Notes under the pieces: model-generated | The model's input: only the letters and a program-made list of their open reading frames with translations | Databases searched by the model: none | What the model was told of the DNA's origin: nothing | From: VRUE01 sp963702575 | Lineage (GTDB): Bacteria; Actinomycetota; Thermoleophilia; Solirubrobacterales; 70-9 | Assembly: GCA_963702575.1 (NCBI GenBank) | Contig: CAVPCU010000003.1 | Location: 124,001 to 188,000, forward strand | Length of the DNA: 64,000 nt | Direction: 5' to 3' | Translations under genes and position numbers: made by a program | Part shown: positions 7,383 to 20,760 of the stretch, in pieces | Layout of the letters: each line of letters starts with the position of its first letter | Position numbering within the stretch: the stretch's first letter is position 1

Positions 7383-8239
7383 GGCGCCGCCCCCGCCTCG
7401 CAGACGATCGCTTCGTCGAGCCGGGCTGCGGCTCGCTGGGCCGCGGCCAGGTCGGGGAAGAGACCGACGGCGGTGGGGCCCGAGCCGGACATGAAGACGA
7501 GCGGCGCCGCCGCCTCGCGCAGGGCGTCGAGCGCCTCCCCGATCTGTGGCCGCAGCGAGCGCGCCGCCGGCTCGAGGTCGTTGGCGAGCAGGTCCGCGTA
7601 TTCGAGCGGCGAGGCGCCGGCGCCGGCAGCCTCGCGCAGGCGCGCCGCCAGCTTGTCGAGCTCGGCCGCCGGGCGCCCAAGGCCGAGCCGATCGGCCTCG
7701 GCGAAGACGTCGGCCGTGCTCAGCCCGCCCCCGCCGGGCAGGAGAACGACCGCGTGCGGCGCGGGCTCGGGCAGCCGCTCGACCCTCTCCCCCGCGCCTC
7801 GAACCAGCGAGAACGCCGGGACGAGCTGCGAGGGCACGTCGGCGCCGAGCTCCGCCGCGATCGCGCCAAGGTCCGGGTGTGGCGACTTGGGTCCGGATAG
7901 CGAACCCAAGGCGCCACGCCCGGCCGCGAGACGAAGGACCGCCGCCGCGTCGGCGCTGCCGCCGCCGAGGCCGGCGGCAACCGGGATTCGCTTCTCGATC
8001 TCGAGACGAAGAGGCGGCGCATCCCAACCCGCCTCTCGCAACTCGGCCAGCGCCCGCGCCGCGAGGTTCTCCCCCGCGACACCGGGGCAGATCACCTCGT
8101 CGCGCTCGGCCTCGCTCACGAGGAGGGAGTCGGACAGCGCCAACGGCTCGAACAGCGAGCAGAGCTCGTGCAGGCCGTCCTCGCGAGCGGGGCCGAGGAA
8201 GAGGCAGAGGTTGATCTTGGCCGGAGCCTGGACTCGCAT
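7379..8239 (-). CDS. ispE: 4-diphosphocytidyl-2-C-methyl-D-erythritol kinase
   Basis: GHMP kinase of the non-mevalonate (MEP) isoprenoid pathway. It starts MRVQAPAKINLCLFLG, with the phosphate-binding loop PVAAGLGGGSADAAA at about residues 88-102 and the C-terminal MSGSGPTAVGLF motif. About 286 residues, normal for the family. ATG 8239 is chosen for the family start; ATG 8254 adds five residues. It follows rsmA, an order (rsmA-ispE) common in Gram-positive genomes, and overlaps the next gene by GTGA. Confidence 0.93.
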   Translation of the reverse strand: MRVQAPAKINLCLFLGPAREDGLHELCSLFEPLALSDSLLVSEAERDEVICPGVAGENLAARALAELREAGWDAPPLRLEIEKRIPVAAGLGGGSADAAAVLRLAAGRGALGSLSGPKSPHPDLGAIAAELGADVPSQLVPAFSLVRGAGERVERLPEPAPHAVVLLPGGGGLSTADVFAEADRLGLGRPAAELDKLAARLREAAGAGASPLEYADLLANDLEPAARSLRPQIGEALDALREAAAPLVFMSGSGPTAVGLFPDLAAAQRAAARLDEAIVCEAGAAP

Positions 8240-8246
8240 CGGGGAC

Positions 8247-9011
8247 TCACCCATCGCCGCGCAGTCTCTCCGCCAGCGCGGCGAACTGCTCGGGGGAGAG
8301 CTGCTCGGCGCGGGCGTCCTCGGGCAGGCCCAGCTCGCGTAGGGCGGCGCGGGCGGCCCCGAGCGATCCCGGGCGAACGTGCTCGAGCGAACGGGCCAGC
8401 GACTTGCGGCGATGGGCGAAGGCGGCACGGACCAGCTCGCGGGTGGGTGCGTCGGCACCCGGGCCGGTACGGCGCAGGCCGAGGATCGCCGACTCGACCC
8501 GCGGCCGGGGGCGGAACACCGCCGGGTCGACGGTGCGCAGCAGCCGCACCTCGCAGGCGAGCTGGACGAGCACGCTGGGCGAGCCGTACGTGCGGCTGCC
8601 GTGGGCGGCGCGCAGGCGATCGGCGATCTCGCGCTGGACCATCGCCGTCCAGCGCCGCAGCGAGGGCAGTTCCCCGATCGTCCGCAGCAGCAGCGGCGTC
8701 GCGATCGAGTAGGGCAGGTTGGCGACCATCGCCGTCGGCGCCGGTTCCAACGCGGCCAGGTCGAGCTTCATCGCGTCGCCCCAGTGCAGCTCGACGTTGG
8801 CCCGCGCCGCGATCGGCGCCAGCGCGGCCTCCAGCCCGCGGTCGAGCTCGACCGCGTGGACGTGCGCCGCGACGGCGGCGAGTCGCTCGGTCAGCACCCC
8901 CTCCCCGGCTCCGACCTCGAGTACGACATCGGCCTCGCCGAGCTCGGCGTCGCGCAGGATCGCGTCGAGCAGGTTGGGATCGGCGAGGAAGTTCTGCCCC
9001 AGGCGCACCAC
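8247..9011 (-). CDS. rsmA: 16S rRNA (adenine1518/1519-N6)-dimethyltransferase
   Basis: Dimethylates two adenines in the helix 45 loop of 16S rRNA using SAM. It starts VVRLGQNFLADPNLLD, with the SAM motif EVGAGEGVLTE, the catalytic NLPYSIATP and the C-terminal RRKSLARSL element. About 254 residues. GTG 9011 (or 9008) is chosen because the family conserves xLGQNFLxD at the start. Directly downstream of tatD on the same strand. Confidence 0.93.
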   Translation of the reverse strand: MVRLGQNFLADPNLLDAILRDAELGEADVVLEVGAGEGVLTERLAAVAAHVHAVELDRGLEAALAPIAARANVELHWGDAMKLDLAALEPAPTAMVANLPYSIATPLLLRTIGELPSLRRWTAMVQREIADRLRAAHGSRTYGSPSVLVQLACEVRLLRTVDPAVFRPRPRVESAILGLRRTGPGADAPTRELVRAAFAHRRKSLARSLEHVRPGSLGAARAALRELGLPEDARAEQLSPEQFAALAERLRGDG

Positions 9012-9018
9012 GCCGCGG

Positions 9019-9786
9019 CTACCAGCCGAAGACGGCGCGGGCGTTGGCCTCGACCGTCGCCTCCAGCGCCTCGTAGGAGACGCCGCGCGCCTTCGCGACG
9101 ACCCGCGCCGTGTCGACGACATAGGCCGGCTCGTTCGGCTTGCCCCGCATCGTCTGCGGAGCGAGATAGGGCGCATCGGTCTCGACCAGGACCAGCTCGT
9201 CGGGCAGCTTCGCCGCGGCCATGCGCAGATCGTCGGACTTCGGATAGGTCGTGTGCCCGGCGAAGGAGCAGTACCAACCGCGCTCGGCGGCGTCGGCGGC
9301 CCGCCAGGGCGCCGAGAAGCAGTGCAGGATCACCGCCTGACCGGCGGCCTTGGCGTCGAGCAGCTCGAAGATCTCGTCGATCGCCCTCGTCTCGCCGTCG
9401 GGGTCGCGGGCGTGGATCACGATCGGCAGATCGAGCTCGCGGGCGATCTCGATCTGCGCCTCGAAGGCGCGGCGCTGGTCGGCGGGACTGGCCGTTTCGC
9501 GGTAGTAGTCGATCCCGGTCTCACCGATCGCCCGCGCCTTCTCGTGCCTGGCCAGCTCGGCGATCCGCTCCGCTTCGGCGTCGTCGAAGCCGGCCGCCTC
9601 GGTCGGGTGGCAGCCGACGCTGGCGAATACGCCCTCGTGACGCTCGGCCCCGGCGATCGCCTTCGCGTTCTCCTCGCCGCCGAGGCCGACGTTGAGCATC
9701 CGCGTCACGCCGGCCTCGCGGGCGCTCGCGACCAGCTCGTCCTCGGGCCGCTCGCAGAGGTAGAGATGAGTGTGGGAATCGATCAT
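9019..9786 (-). CDS. tatD: TatD-family metal-dependent deoxyribonuclease
   Basis: A 255-residue TIM-barrel hydrolase, with metal ligands H5/H7 in MIDSHTHLYL, GETGIDYYR, VIHARD, ILHCFSA and the terminal ETDAPYLAPQ. TatD proteins are 3'-5' DNases in DNA repair or turnover. First gene of the tatD-rsmA-ispE transcript, divergent from metH with only 30 bases between the starts. Confidence 0.92.
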   Translation of the reverse strand: MIDSHTHLYLCERPEDELVASAREAGVTRMLNVGLGGEENAKAIAGAERHEGVFASVGCHPTEAAGFDDAEAERIAELARHEKARAIGETGIDYYRETASPADQRRAFEAQIEIARELDLPIVIHARDPDGETRAIDEIFELLDAKAAGQAVILHCFSAPWRAADAAERGWYCSFAGHTTYPKSDDLRMAAAKLPDELVLVETDAPYLAPQTMRGKPNEPAYVVDTARVVAKARGVSYEALEATVEANARAVFGW

Positions 9787-9816
9787 CTGGCCGCACCCTA
9801 TCCTCCCTCTTTGACC

Positions 9817-13350
<3,534 letters not shown>

Positions 13351-13354
<4 letters not shown>

Positions 13355-14388
13355 ACGCCGACCGCCTCGCCGCTCGCAGCCGCGTCAGCACTCCCGTCCG
13401 GCGAGAAGAGGACGGCGTGGATGCCGTCGACGAGCTCGCAGGCGAGCTCCTCCTCGCCGCCAATGCGCAGCTTGCCGGCGTCGCCGAGCACGATCGCGTC
13501 GAGCCAGGCGGCGACCGGGCCGACGGCCGTGTTGCGCGGCCGCGGCTCGAGCTGCGAGATGCACTCGACGACCTCGCCGCGGTCGACCGAGACCCGCACG
13601 CCGGCGAGCCTGCGCCGTCCGTTGCCGGTGTGCGCGGCGAGCTGGCAGGTCCCGTCGGCATCGGCCGAGAGCGCGGCGATCGGCGTGGCGAGCAGGAAGG
13701 CGGCCTCGATGTCGATCGCGGTCAGCGGCGTCGTCTCGTCGGCAAGGTGGGTCCGCTCGAAGCGCGCGGCCGCGACCACCGGCCCGACCCCTTCGCGCGC
13801 CCAGCGGGTGATGACGTAGGGATTTCGTTCGCCGTCGGCCGGGCCCGGCCCGACCAGCCCGGTTGCCCTCATCGCCGAGAGGCGGCGCTCGAGCGATGGA
13901 TAGCTGAGGTCGGCGATCAGGCGATCGAGCTGGGTCAGCGAGAGCGGCCGCGCGGCGAAGGCGCGCAGCATCGTCGACTCCCACCCCCCGGCGAGCGCCT
14001 TGATCGCCCCCTTGGCGCCGACGCTGCCGAGCGGCACGGGTCCGTCAGGGGCGCGTCGCAGCCAGCCCGCCACGGCCTCGGTCACCGCGAGCAGATCGCG
14101 GCCCGCGCCGGTCAGCTCGTTCTCGACCGAGTAGGGCATGCCGCCCCCCTCTTTGGCGATCGCGCCGACCGTGGCGAGCTTGCGGAGATGCCCGCGCAGG
14201 GTCGTCTGGGCGGGGCCGCCGAGCTCGCCGCGCAGCTCGGCCAAGCGCATCGGCTCCCCGCCAAGGGCGCGCAGGATGAGGCCGTTGAGCGGGACCGCGA
14301 GCAGGGAGAGCACGCGCCCGCCGGCCCGTGGGCGCTCCAGCGCCCGCGCGCCTGCCATGTCCATGGAGTCTCGGTCGGCGAGATTCAT
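13351..14388 (-). CDS. Winged-helix transcriptional regulator, twin-domain type
   Basis: 345 residues. It carries two winged-helix modules: residues ~35-95 (LNGLILRALGGEPMRLAELR ... TTLRGHLRKLATVGAI) and ~150-215 (STMLRAFAARPLSLTQLDRL ... LERRLSAMRATGLV), each like an HxlR/ArsR wing. The C-terminal part is an alpha/beta domain of unknown ligand. A paralogue lies at 30782-31791. Both are of a type I associate with Thermoleophilia genomes (inference). It is convergent with metH, the stop codons overlapping, and lies downstream of the secreted-protein pair. Confidence 0.8.
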
Positions 14389-14414
14389 AGTCCCCCTTGG
14401 AGACCATCGGCACG

Positions 14415-17252
14415 CTAGTGCCCCCGCTTGCCGCAACCCGAGGCCCGGACCGCCGGCCTGAAGTCGTCGCGGCGCCCGTTCTGGGCGGTGAGGGCGGCGT
14501 CGGCGCGGTGCTTCCCCCGGCAGAGATCGGTCGAGTTGACGATCAGGCCCTTGCGGCCTCCCTGCATTTCCAGAAGGAAGCGGGTGACCGGGGCGTCGGG
14601 GACGTCGGCGAAGGTGGAGCGGATGCCGCCGTGGACGGAATCGATGCGCGCGTCCAGATCGATGTCGACGAGGCCGTGCAGGGCGACCACGAGATCCGGC
14701 AGGTTGTGGTTGGAGGACCTGAGGAAGACGGGCCCGCTGAGCGGTTCGTCCAGGAGCGGCGTCCAGACCTTGGCGCTGCCGTAGCGCGACGCTGCCGGGC
14801 AGCCGGCGCCGTTGCCGCCGGCGGCGGCGAACTGCACGCGGGTGCAGACGGTGCGGATGTGGGCCTGGTCGAGGAAGGCCGAGTGCGGCAGGGTGACGAC
14901 GGCCTTGCCGAAGTTCGCATCCCCCTGCCGCGGCCTGACGACCGCCTTCAGCGCCGGGTGGGCGCCGCGCCTGGTGCCGCCCTCGAGGCCGATCGCCAGC
15001 TTCGGCTTGAACCCGAGCGCGGCGCAGCCGGCAGCCTGGAAGCGCTCGGAGACCGGGGTCGGGACGTCGTCGGCGGGGCTGAACACGTCGTTGCCGCCGC
15101 CCCACAGCGTCGCTCCCTCCGCCAGCGTCTGGCAGGAGGTCGGATTGAGGGTGAACTGCGACCGATCGGCGGAGACGCGCACGTCGCGGACCTTCAGCGG
15201 GATACCGGCGAGGATGTGCGGGATCGGGTCCGAGGCCGAGCCGTCGACTTCCACCTGGGCGGTCACCGGGTTGAGGGTGAGCGCCTCCTGGACGACGACG
15301 GTGCCGACGTCGAAGGGCCCCGCCACCGCGGGAACGATCGCGACCACGCTGAGCGGATCGCCGTGGTAGGGACCGCCGAGGTAGAGCGAGCCGGGCACGT
15401 AGGTGAGGACAGCGCCGACGCCCGCTCCCGCCAGGGTGCTGCCGATCCGCGAGGAGGCGGGGCAGCTCGGGCTCGCCAGCTCGGCGACGCCGGCCTTCGC
15501 CTTGGCCGCCTGCACCGCGGCCTGCGGGCATTTGCTCAGACCGGCGATCTTGCCGACCACCCCGGGCGGCAGCACGGTCGAGAACCTGGTCAGCTCCTGG
15601 TCGCCGTCGCGGCGGGTCAGCCGCAGGTCGAAGGCCGAGTAGGAGCCTGCCTGGTTGCTGAGCGTGCCGGCTTCGAAGCCGGGCGCGAAGGGCGGCACTC
15701 CGCCCGCCGGGCAGGCGCCCCCGCCGACGCCGCTCGTCACCTGGAAGGTCGAGCTGGCGGCGAAGGGAGCGTCGGGATTCGCCCATGGCGTGAAGACGGC
15801 CTTGGTGGTGTATCCGCCGCAGCGCGGCGGCGTCACCAGCGGCGCCCGCGGTCCTTCGCGGAAGTGGAAGTTGAAGTGGGAGAAGGGGAACTGGGGGACT
15901 TCGAAGGGCGGTTCGCCAAAGGTGGTCACGAGCTGGCCGGTGCTCGGATCGGGCACGACCTTGCCGGGAAGCTTCACGAGCACACCGAGGCCAGGGTCCT
16001 TGATCACCATGTAGATCGCCAGCAGCGTGTGGAACGGGTTGTCGAAGGGCGATGCCACGTAGAGCGAGCCGTGCAGGATGCTCCCCTCGAGCAACGGCGT
16101 TTCGACTTCGACGCTGCCGACCTTCGACGCTTCCGGGCATCCCTGGCCCGGTGCGGCGGCGACCGTTTCGCGCCCGAGATCGGCCGGGCTGCAGGTGGCC
16201 AATCCCTGCGCCGCCGAGGGGTTGAGCGTCACCCCTTCGGGCAGGGTTACCACGGCCTTCTTGATGTCCGACTCGGCGAGCCCGCTCGGATTGGTCAGGC
16301 CTTCGTCGTGGAAGTCGAGGTTGAAGTCGAGACCGCTGGCGGACTCGGCCTGCCGGGTGGTCGGCGACGCACCGACCTCGGGTTCGAAGGGGAGCTTCGA
16401 GCATCCGATCATCGTCGGCGGGTTTGCGACGCTTGCGAAAACTTCTAACGCCGGATCTTCCCACGGGCTTGCCTCGATTTCCGAGACCAGCGGCTCGCCG
16501 CAAGAGCCCGGCATGGTGAGGAAGGGCCGCTGGCTCCCCCCCGAAGAACAGGACCCCCTGGAGACCAGGGCGGGCGTGGAGCTGGGTGCATTTTCGAGAC
16601 AACCAGCACGAAACGGATCGTGGGCGGATTCGAACGGGTTGCCCCAGATCGTCAACGTGGAGCCGAAGAATCGAGCCGGCTGAGGAACGTCGGCGAGCCT
16701 GGCGATGACGTTGTAGGGAGGCGATTGGTTGACCCGCAACTCGATCGTGATCGCCAGTCCCCCGTAGACGACAAAGCCAAGCATGGCCGCCATTCCCTTC
16801 GGGGGCACCAGATTGAAGACAGCCGAATTGAAGTACTCAGGTTCATCGACGTTGGTGAAAGATAGCCTCGAAGTGACTACCCCGATCGCCGAGCTCGCCG
16901 GACAAGCTGGCAAGTAGACAGGTTCGGCTTGCGGGTTGAGATCGGTGAAGTCGGCGGTGTCGCAGCGAGGGGTCGCCTGCGTATCCCCGACAAACCCGGG
17001 CGGCAGCGAGACAGTGAGGTTCTTGACCGCGCCGCTCGGGACGTAGCCTTCTTCGAGATCGGCGGTGTTGGCCACGTCGAAGTGCGTCGTCACCTCGTAT
17101 GGATGGGATCCCGCCTGAAGCGTCGGCGAGGCGTTCGCGTTGGCGTAGGTGACGTCGAAGTTTTCGAGGGCGAATTCCTGGGCGATGGCCGAGCTGCAGC
17201 CGATGCTGAGACAGCCGAGGGCCGCGGTGAGGACCATCGTCAACCACTTCAT
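14415..17252 (-). CDS. Large secreted protein, possible lipoprotein, 945 residues
   Basis: The N-terminal signal peptide MKWLTMVLTAALGCLSIGCS contains a lipobox-like LSIGC, so it may be lipid-anchored. The mature part is beta-rich, with repeated units built around CPxxSxIG (CPASSAIGVVTSRL, CPEASKVGSVEVET, CPASSRIGSTLAG, CPAASRYGSAKVW), each preceded by VTLPxGxxLNP-like segments, giving about four repeats of ~200 residues and many Cys. No enzyme motif seen. It overlaps the upstream NHL-type protein gene by ATGA and is surely co-expressed. Function unknown; likely a cell-surface or extracellular matrix protein typical of this lineage. Confidence 0.75.
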   Translation of the reverse strand: MKWLTMVLTAALGCLSIGCSSAIAQEFALENFDVTYANANASPTLQAGSHPYEVTTHFDVANTADLEEGYVPSGAVKNLTVSLPPGFVGDTQATPRCDTADFTDLNPQAEPVYLPACPASSAIGVVTSRLSFTNVDEPEYFNSAVFNLVPPKGMAAMLGFVVYGGLAITIELRVNQSPPYNVIARLADVPQPARFFGSTLTIWGNPFESAHDPFRAGCLENAPSSTPALVSRGSCSSGGSQRPFLTMPGSCGEPLVSEIEASPWEDPALEVFASVANPPTMIGCSKLPFEPEVGASPTTRQAESASGLDFNLDFHDEGLTNPSGLAESDIKKAVVTLPEGVTLNPSAAQGLATCSPADLGRETVAAAPGQGCPEASKVGSVEVETPLLEGSILHGSLYVASPFDNPFHTLLAIYMVIKDPGLGVLVKLPGKVVPDPSTGQLVTTFGEPPFEVPQFPFSHFNFHFREGPRAPLVTPPRCGGYTTKAVFTPWANPDAPFAASSTFQVTSGVGGGACPAGGVPPFAPGFEAGTLSNQAGSYSAFDLRLTRRDGDQELTRFSTVLPPGVVGKIAGLSKCPQAAVQAAKAKAGVAELASPSCPASSRIGSTLAGAGVGAVLTYVPGSLYLGGPYHGDPLSVVAIVPAVAGPFDVGTVVVQEALTLNPVTAQVEVDGSASDPIPHILAGIPLKVRDVRVSADRSQFTLNPTSCQTLAEGATLWGGGNDVFSPADDVPTPVSERFQAAGCAALGFKPKLAIGLEGGTRRGAHPALKAVVRPRQGDANFGKAVVTLPHSAFLDQAHIRTVCTRVQFAAAGGNGAGCPAASRYGSAKVWTPLLDEPLSGPVFLRSSNHNLPDLVVALHGLVDIDLDARIDSVHGGIRSTFADVPDAPVTRFLLEMQGGRKGLIVNSTDLCRGKHRADAALTAQNGRRDDFRPAVRASGCGKRGH

Positions 17253-20200
17253 CGCTGCGCTCCCCCGTCTCGACGATGACGACGTGCCGCCTGCTTCCGA
17301 TGCCCGTGCCGTCGCCTGCGGCGCCCGTGCTTGCGCTCTCGGCCGGTCAGGTTGCCAGGGCCACGAAAAGACGAGCTGGCGGGAGTCACCGACTCGGGAG
17401 AAGAGGCTGGCGGCTGGCAGGATTCTCCGATGCAGGGCGCCGGACTGCCCGGCGGGGGCGGGAAGCCGCCGTTGCTGCGGGCGTCATAGATGTCGACGAG
17501 CCCTTCGTCCTGTGGAACCAGGCTGGCGATGGTGGCGAGGAAGACATCGGTGCCGTCGGCCGCCGCGTCCACGAACGAGGAGTCGCGCGAGCTTCTCCCC
17601 GATGAGACGAGGCTGACGCAGCCCCCATCTATCGAGCTGAAGTCCGGACCTGCGGTGCGGCAGGTTCCGACGCCCGGCGCCTCCCACTCGTAGACATCGG
17701 CCTTGCCGTTGATGTCGCCCGGAACGAGCGCCTCGAAGCTTTCGAAGAACGCCCGGCCACCGCCATCTGAGAGGACTCTTGGCGCATAGAGCTGGCTGTT
17801 GGCCGAGGTGATCTGGCCTGCCCTCCAGAGGCCGGTCCCCTTGCCGAAATCCAGAAGTTCCCGTCCCTGCGGGCGCGCGCCGCTGGGGTTGCACGAAGCG
17901 CAGTCGAGCGCATGGCTTTCGACGTCGTATACGTAAACCTCGCTGTCGGGTTCGTGGCTTTCCCGATCGACGTTGTCGTAGCCGGTCAGGCTTGCCGCCG
18001 ACATGAAGGCGAGGTGACGACCGTCGGGCGTGACGTAGGCGCTGTGCTTGAACGGCTGCGCATTGACCGGCGAGGACATGTATGAGAGGTCGGTGACCGC
18101 TTCCGCTTCCGCTTCAGGCAGGACGGCGATGAAGGTGAAGCTCCCGCTTTCATAGAGATAGAGGTTCGGCATGCCTGCTTCGGCGCCGCCGGCGAGCGCC
18201 TGGCGGGAGATCATGTAGATGCGCGAGAGGTCTTCGCTGGCCCCGAGCAAGCCGGCCACTTCCGTGGCGATCGGCGTCGACGACTGGCTGGCGGCGTCGT
18301 ATTCGTAGAGGTCGCCGTTGAGCACGCCAAAGGACGAGCCTTTTTCGATCGTGTACAGCGCTCTGGATCCGTCCGCCGACGCGGCCCAGAACCGGGCGGG
18401 CAACGCCGAAACAGGGGCTGAAACGGGGACGGTGCACGCCTTCGTAGGTTCAGTGCACACACCTCCGCTGATCGCGCTTGCCGGTTGGCTGGAATTTTCC
18501 CGCAGATAGATGGCGCCGGCGCCGGATTCAAGGGCGCTCCAGTAGACCCGTTCCCCATTCGTGGACACTGCATTCTTGACGCTCGCCGTTCGCATTGGCA
18601 GAGCCGAGCTGCCGGTTCCAACCGATGCCGCGGGGGCGGCCGTTCCATCCGGTTCGGCGCTGACCAGTCGCAGAACCCCGCCGCATGACTCATAGAGCTG
18701 GAAGGAGTCGACGCCGAGCTGGGGATGGGCGTTCGGGGTCAGCTGGTCTGCAGTCCGGAAGACTGCACATTTGCCGTCAGCGGACGTGCCCTGCACGTCG
18801 GGCCGGAATTCCAGCGGTTCGGCGGTCGGCGGTTCGACCGTGGTCAGCGCTTCGTAGCCTTCCGCGCCACAGTTCTGACGCCAATAGATGTTCGGGAAGC
18901 CTTCGACAGCACCCGGGGCGAGCGCCCGGTCGCTGAACTGCAACAACGTTGCCCCACAGAGATCGGCGCTGAAGAAGCGGTACGGGCTCTCGGCTGACCA
19001 GGCGATCGCCACCTTGCTCAGCCCCTGCGGGGACGAGATCGAGTGATCGAGCCATCCGTGGTCGCTGCGGCTGGCGATGTACTGTGACGTATACGGAGCG
19101 CCTTCGGCGTCTCCGAAAGCGCGGAACGTCGAATAGGTGAGCTTTTCGCCTCCCGATGCGCTCTGATCGAGGCCCGCAGGATTTCCGGTTACGTTTGGGA
19201 GAATCACGATGTCGGAATTGTTTTTGTCGAGAGGGCTGACCATCTCGTAGGCCCGGCAGTCGGCCATCTGCGCCGCCGCGCCGGTTCGCAGCGATTCATT
19301 GGAACAGCCTCCTCCCCCTCCAGGCGGTTTGTACGTGATGAACGACTGGTCGGTGCCTTTGGCGATACCAGCTGCGTTCGTGGCGACGACCCGCCAGTGG
19401 TAGGTCGTACCAGGTGCCAAACCGCTGAGAATGATGTTCACCAAATGATCGTTCTTGTCGGATCCGGCGCCGACTTCAGGCGTGCTGGAGTCGTAGGACG
19501 TACTGGTCCCATATTCGACCGTATAGGTGGTCGCCAAGCCATTGGGATTGATTTCGGCTTGCAGTTCGGCTTCGCCCATGCCCACGCCGGTGGTCTGCTC
19601 GGCATAAATCGCTGGGCGCGGGGGGGCCGCCGCGCTCGCTTCGACGTTTGCCGCGCCCGAGCGTGAGAGATAGAGGTCGCCGCTCGAGCCATCGACTGCC
19701 ACGCCCTGAACGGTGCTTGACGCGACGACGCTGGCGACCGGCGTGACGCTCGAGGAGGTGAACTCGTTGACTTCCCCAGCCCTGGCCACATAGAGGTGGC
19801 CGCTTGCCGGATCGACGCTGACCGTGGTATTCGATTCCTTCGAGACAACGCGTTGAAGCGCGCCGGTGGTGCCGCTCAGCTTGCGGACCGGGCCTTCGAA
19901 TTCGGTGACGAAGATCGAGCCGCTGCTGTGCCCCGCCCCAGCCGCGAGGCTGCAGGGGTGCAGGACGGTTTCAAAGTTGGCGGTGTTGTTTGCGTTTACC
20001 GGCGGATTCGCAGCTGGCACGAATTTATGGATCTGACTGGAGTAGTCGCCGACGTAGACGTCCCCGGACGAATCGACCGCAACGCCGCAGGCTTCGCCGA
20101 ATTCTCCTCCGCTGGAGGCAGTCAGCTGTCCCAGGTAAGCGCCGGCCGAGGAGAAGATGTCGACCAGGCGGCTCCCCGCCTGGGTGACGTAGATGTCGCC

Positions 20201-20584
20201 GGCCGCCGGGCCGCCGGAGCCATCCACGGCGATCTGAACTTCGCTCGCAGAACCGAAGCTGAGGCCGTTCTGCGGCGTTTCGTCGCCGGCCCCGGTTCCG
20301 TCGATGGCGTTTGAGCTCAGCGCAGAGAAGTCGGCCGGCGTCCCATCGGGGTTGAAGCGACTGACAGTGCCAGCCGCAGCGTCGATGACCAGCAGGTCAC
20401 CCGTGGTCGGATCGACCGCCATCCCCTCGGCGTGGCCAAAGCTCGGCTGGGCCGCGCTGCCGAAGAGTTCCAGCGGAAGATGTTCCGCTGCTTTCGCCTG
20501 GGTGGCAGGCGAAAGCGCGATCACGCTCCCCATCCCACCCACCGCGAGCCACCGCGCTACTCGCAGGCCACCAAGCTTGTTCAT
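17249..20584 (-). CDS. Secreted NHL-repeat / fibronectin-III-like protein, 1111 residues
   Basis: Signal peptide at residues 1-33 ending ATQAKAAEH. Residues ~35-320 hold NHL/beta-propeller blades (GMAVDPTTGDLLVID, GVAVDSSGDVYVGDY, GVAVDGSSGDLYLSR). Residues ~330-420 resemble a fibronectin III-like domain (LQAEINPNGLATTYTVEYGT ... YHWRVVATNAAG). Residues ~440-1050 resemble TolB/WD40-like repeats (YVTPDGRHLAFMSA). The C-terminus is a strongly basic tail (KHGRRRRRHGHRKQAARR) that could bind cell-wall polymers. ATG 20584 is chosen because the signal peptide follows it. Forms a two-gene operon with the secreted protein after it. Likely surface binding or adhesion; no catalytic site seen. Confidence 0.8.
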   Translation of the reverse strand: MNKLGGLRVARWLAVGGMGSVIALSPATQAKAAEHLPLELFGSAAQPSFGHAEGMAVDPTTGDLLVIDAAAGTVSRFNPDGTPADFSALSSNAIDGTGAGDETPQNGLSFGSASEVQIAVDGSGGPAAGDIYVTQAGSRLVDIFSSAGAYLGQLTASSGGEFGEACGVAVDSSGDVYVGDYSSQIHKFVPAANPPVNANNTANFETVLHPCSLAAGAGHSSGSIFVTEFEGPVRKLSGTTGALQRVVSKESNTTVSVDPASGHLYVARAGEVNEFTSSSVTPVASVVASSTVQGVAVDGSSGDLYLSRSGAANVEASAAAPPRPAIYAEQTTGVGMGEAELQAEINPNGLATTYTVEYGTSTSYDSSTPEVGAGSDKNDHLVNIILSGLAPGTTYHWRVVATNAAGIAKGTDQSFITYKPPGGGGGCSNESLRTGAAAQMADCRAYEMVSPLDKNNSDIVILPNVTGNPAGLDQSASGGEKLTYSTFRAFGDAEGAPYTSQYIASRSDHGWLDHSISSPQGLSKVAIAWSAESPYRFFSADLCGATLLQFSDRALAPGAVEGFPNIYWRQNCGAEGYEALTTVEPPTAEPLEFRPDVQGTSADGKCAVFRTADQLTPNAHPQLGVDSFQLYESCGGVLRLVSAEPDGTAAPAASVGTGSSALPMRTASVKNAVSTNGERVYWSALESGAGAIYLRENSSQPASAISGGVCTEPTKACTVPVSAPVSALPARFWAASADGSRALYTIEKGSSFGVLNGDLYEYDAASQSSTPIATEVAGLLGASEDLSRIYMISRQALAGGAEAGMPNLYLYESGSFTFIAVLPEAEAEAVTDLSYMSSPVNAQPFKHSAYVTPDGRHLAFMSAASLTGYDNVDRESHEPDSEVYVYDVESHALDCASCNPSGARPQGRELLDFGKGTGLWRAGQITSANSQLYAPRVLSDGGGRAFFESFEALVPGDINGKADVYEWEAPGVGTCRTAGPDFSSIDGGCVSLVSSGRSSRDSSFVDAAADGTDVFLATIASLVPQDEGLVDIYDARSNGGFPPPPGSPAPCIGESCQPPASSPESVTPASSSFRGPGNLTGRERKHGRRRRRHGHRKQAARRHRRDGGAQR

Positions 20585-20639
20585 CCCTACGCAACCCCCG
20601 TCATTCGTGGAATCCCCAGCCACGTACCCAACTCGAGAC

Positions 20640-20660
20640 GCGCTAAACCCCCTTTAGCGC
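20640..20660. promoter_or_regulatory. Perfect inverted repeat in the leader of the NHL-protein gene
   Basis: GCGCTAAA-CCCCC-TTTAGCGC, 8-bp arms, 56 bases before the ATG at 20584. It could be a repressor site or an RNA hairpin in the 5' leader. Confidence 0.45.
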
Positions 20661-20760
20661 TCCGCACGACTCATGACGCTCCGGGCCTCGTGGTGTCTGG
20701 CCGACTCGCTGCGCGCATTTGACCTCTATCGCGAGCCCCCCGCTGGAGCGGGCGTACACG

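Noticed and set aside
5862..8342. Very long open frames on the opposite strand or in other frames over dense genes
   Set aside because: They show Arg/Pro/Gly/Ala-rich composition, have no motifs and mirror well-supported genes; high GC leaves few stop codons in other frames.
9787..9816. Cobalamin or SAM riboswitch before metH
   Set aside because: Only 30 bases separate the divergent starts; there is no room.
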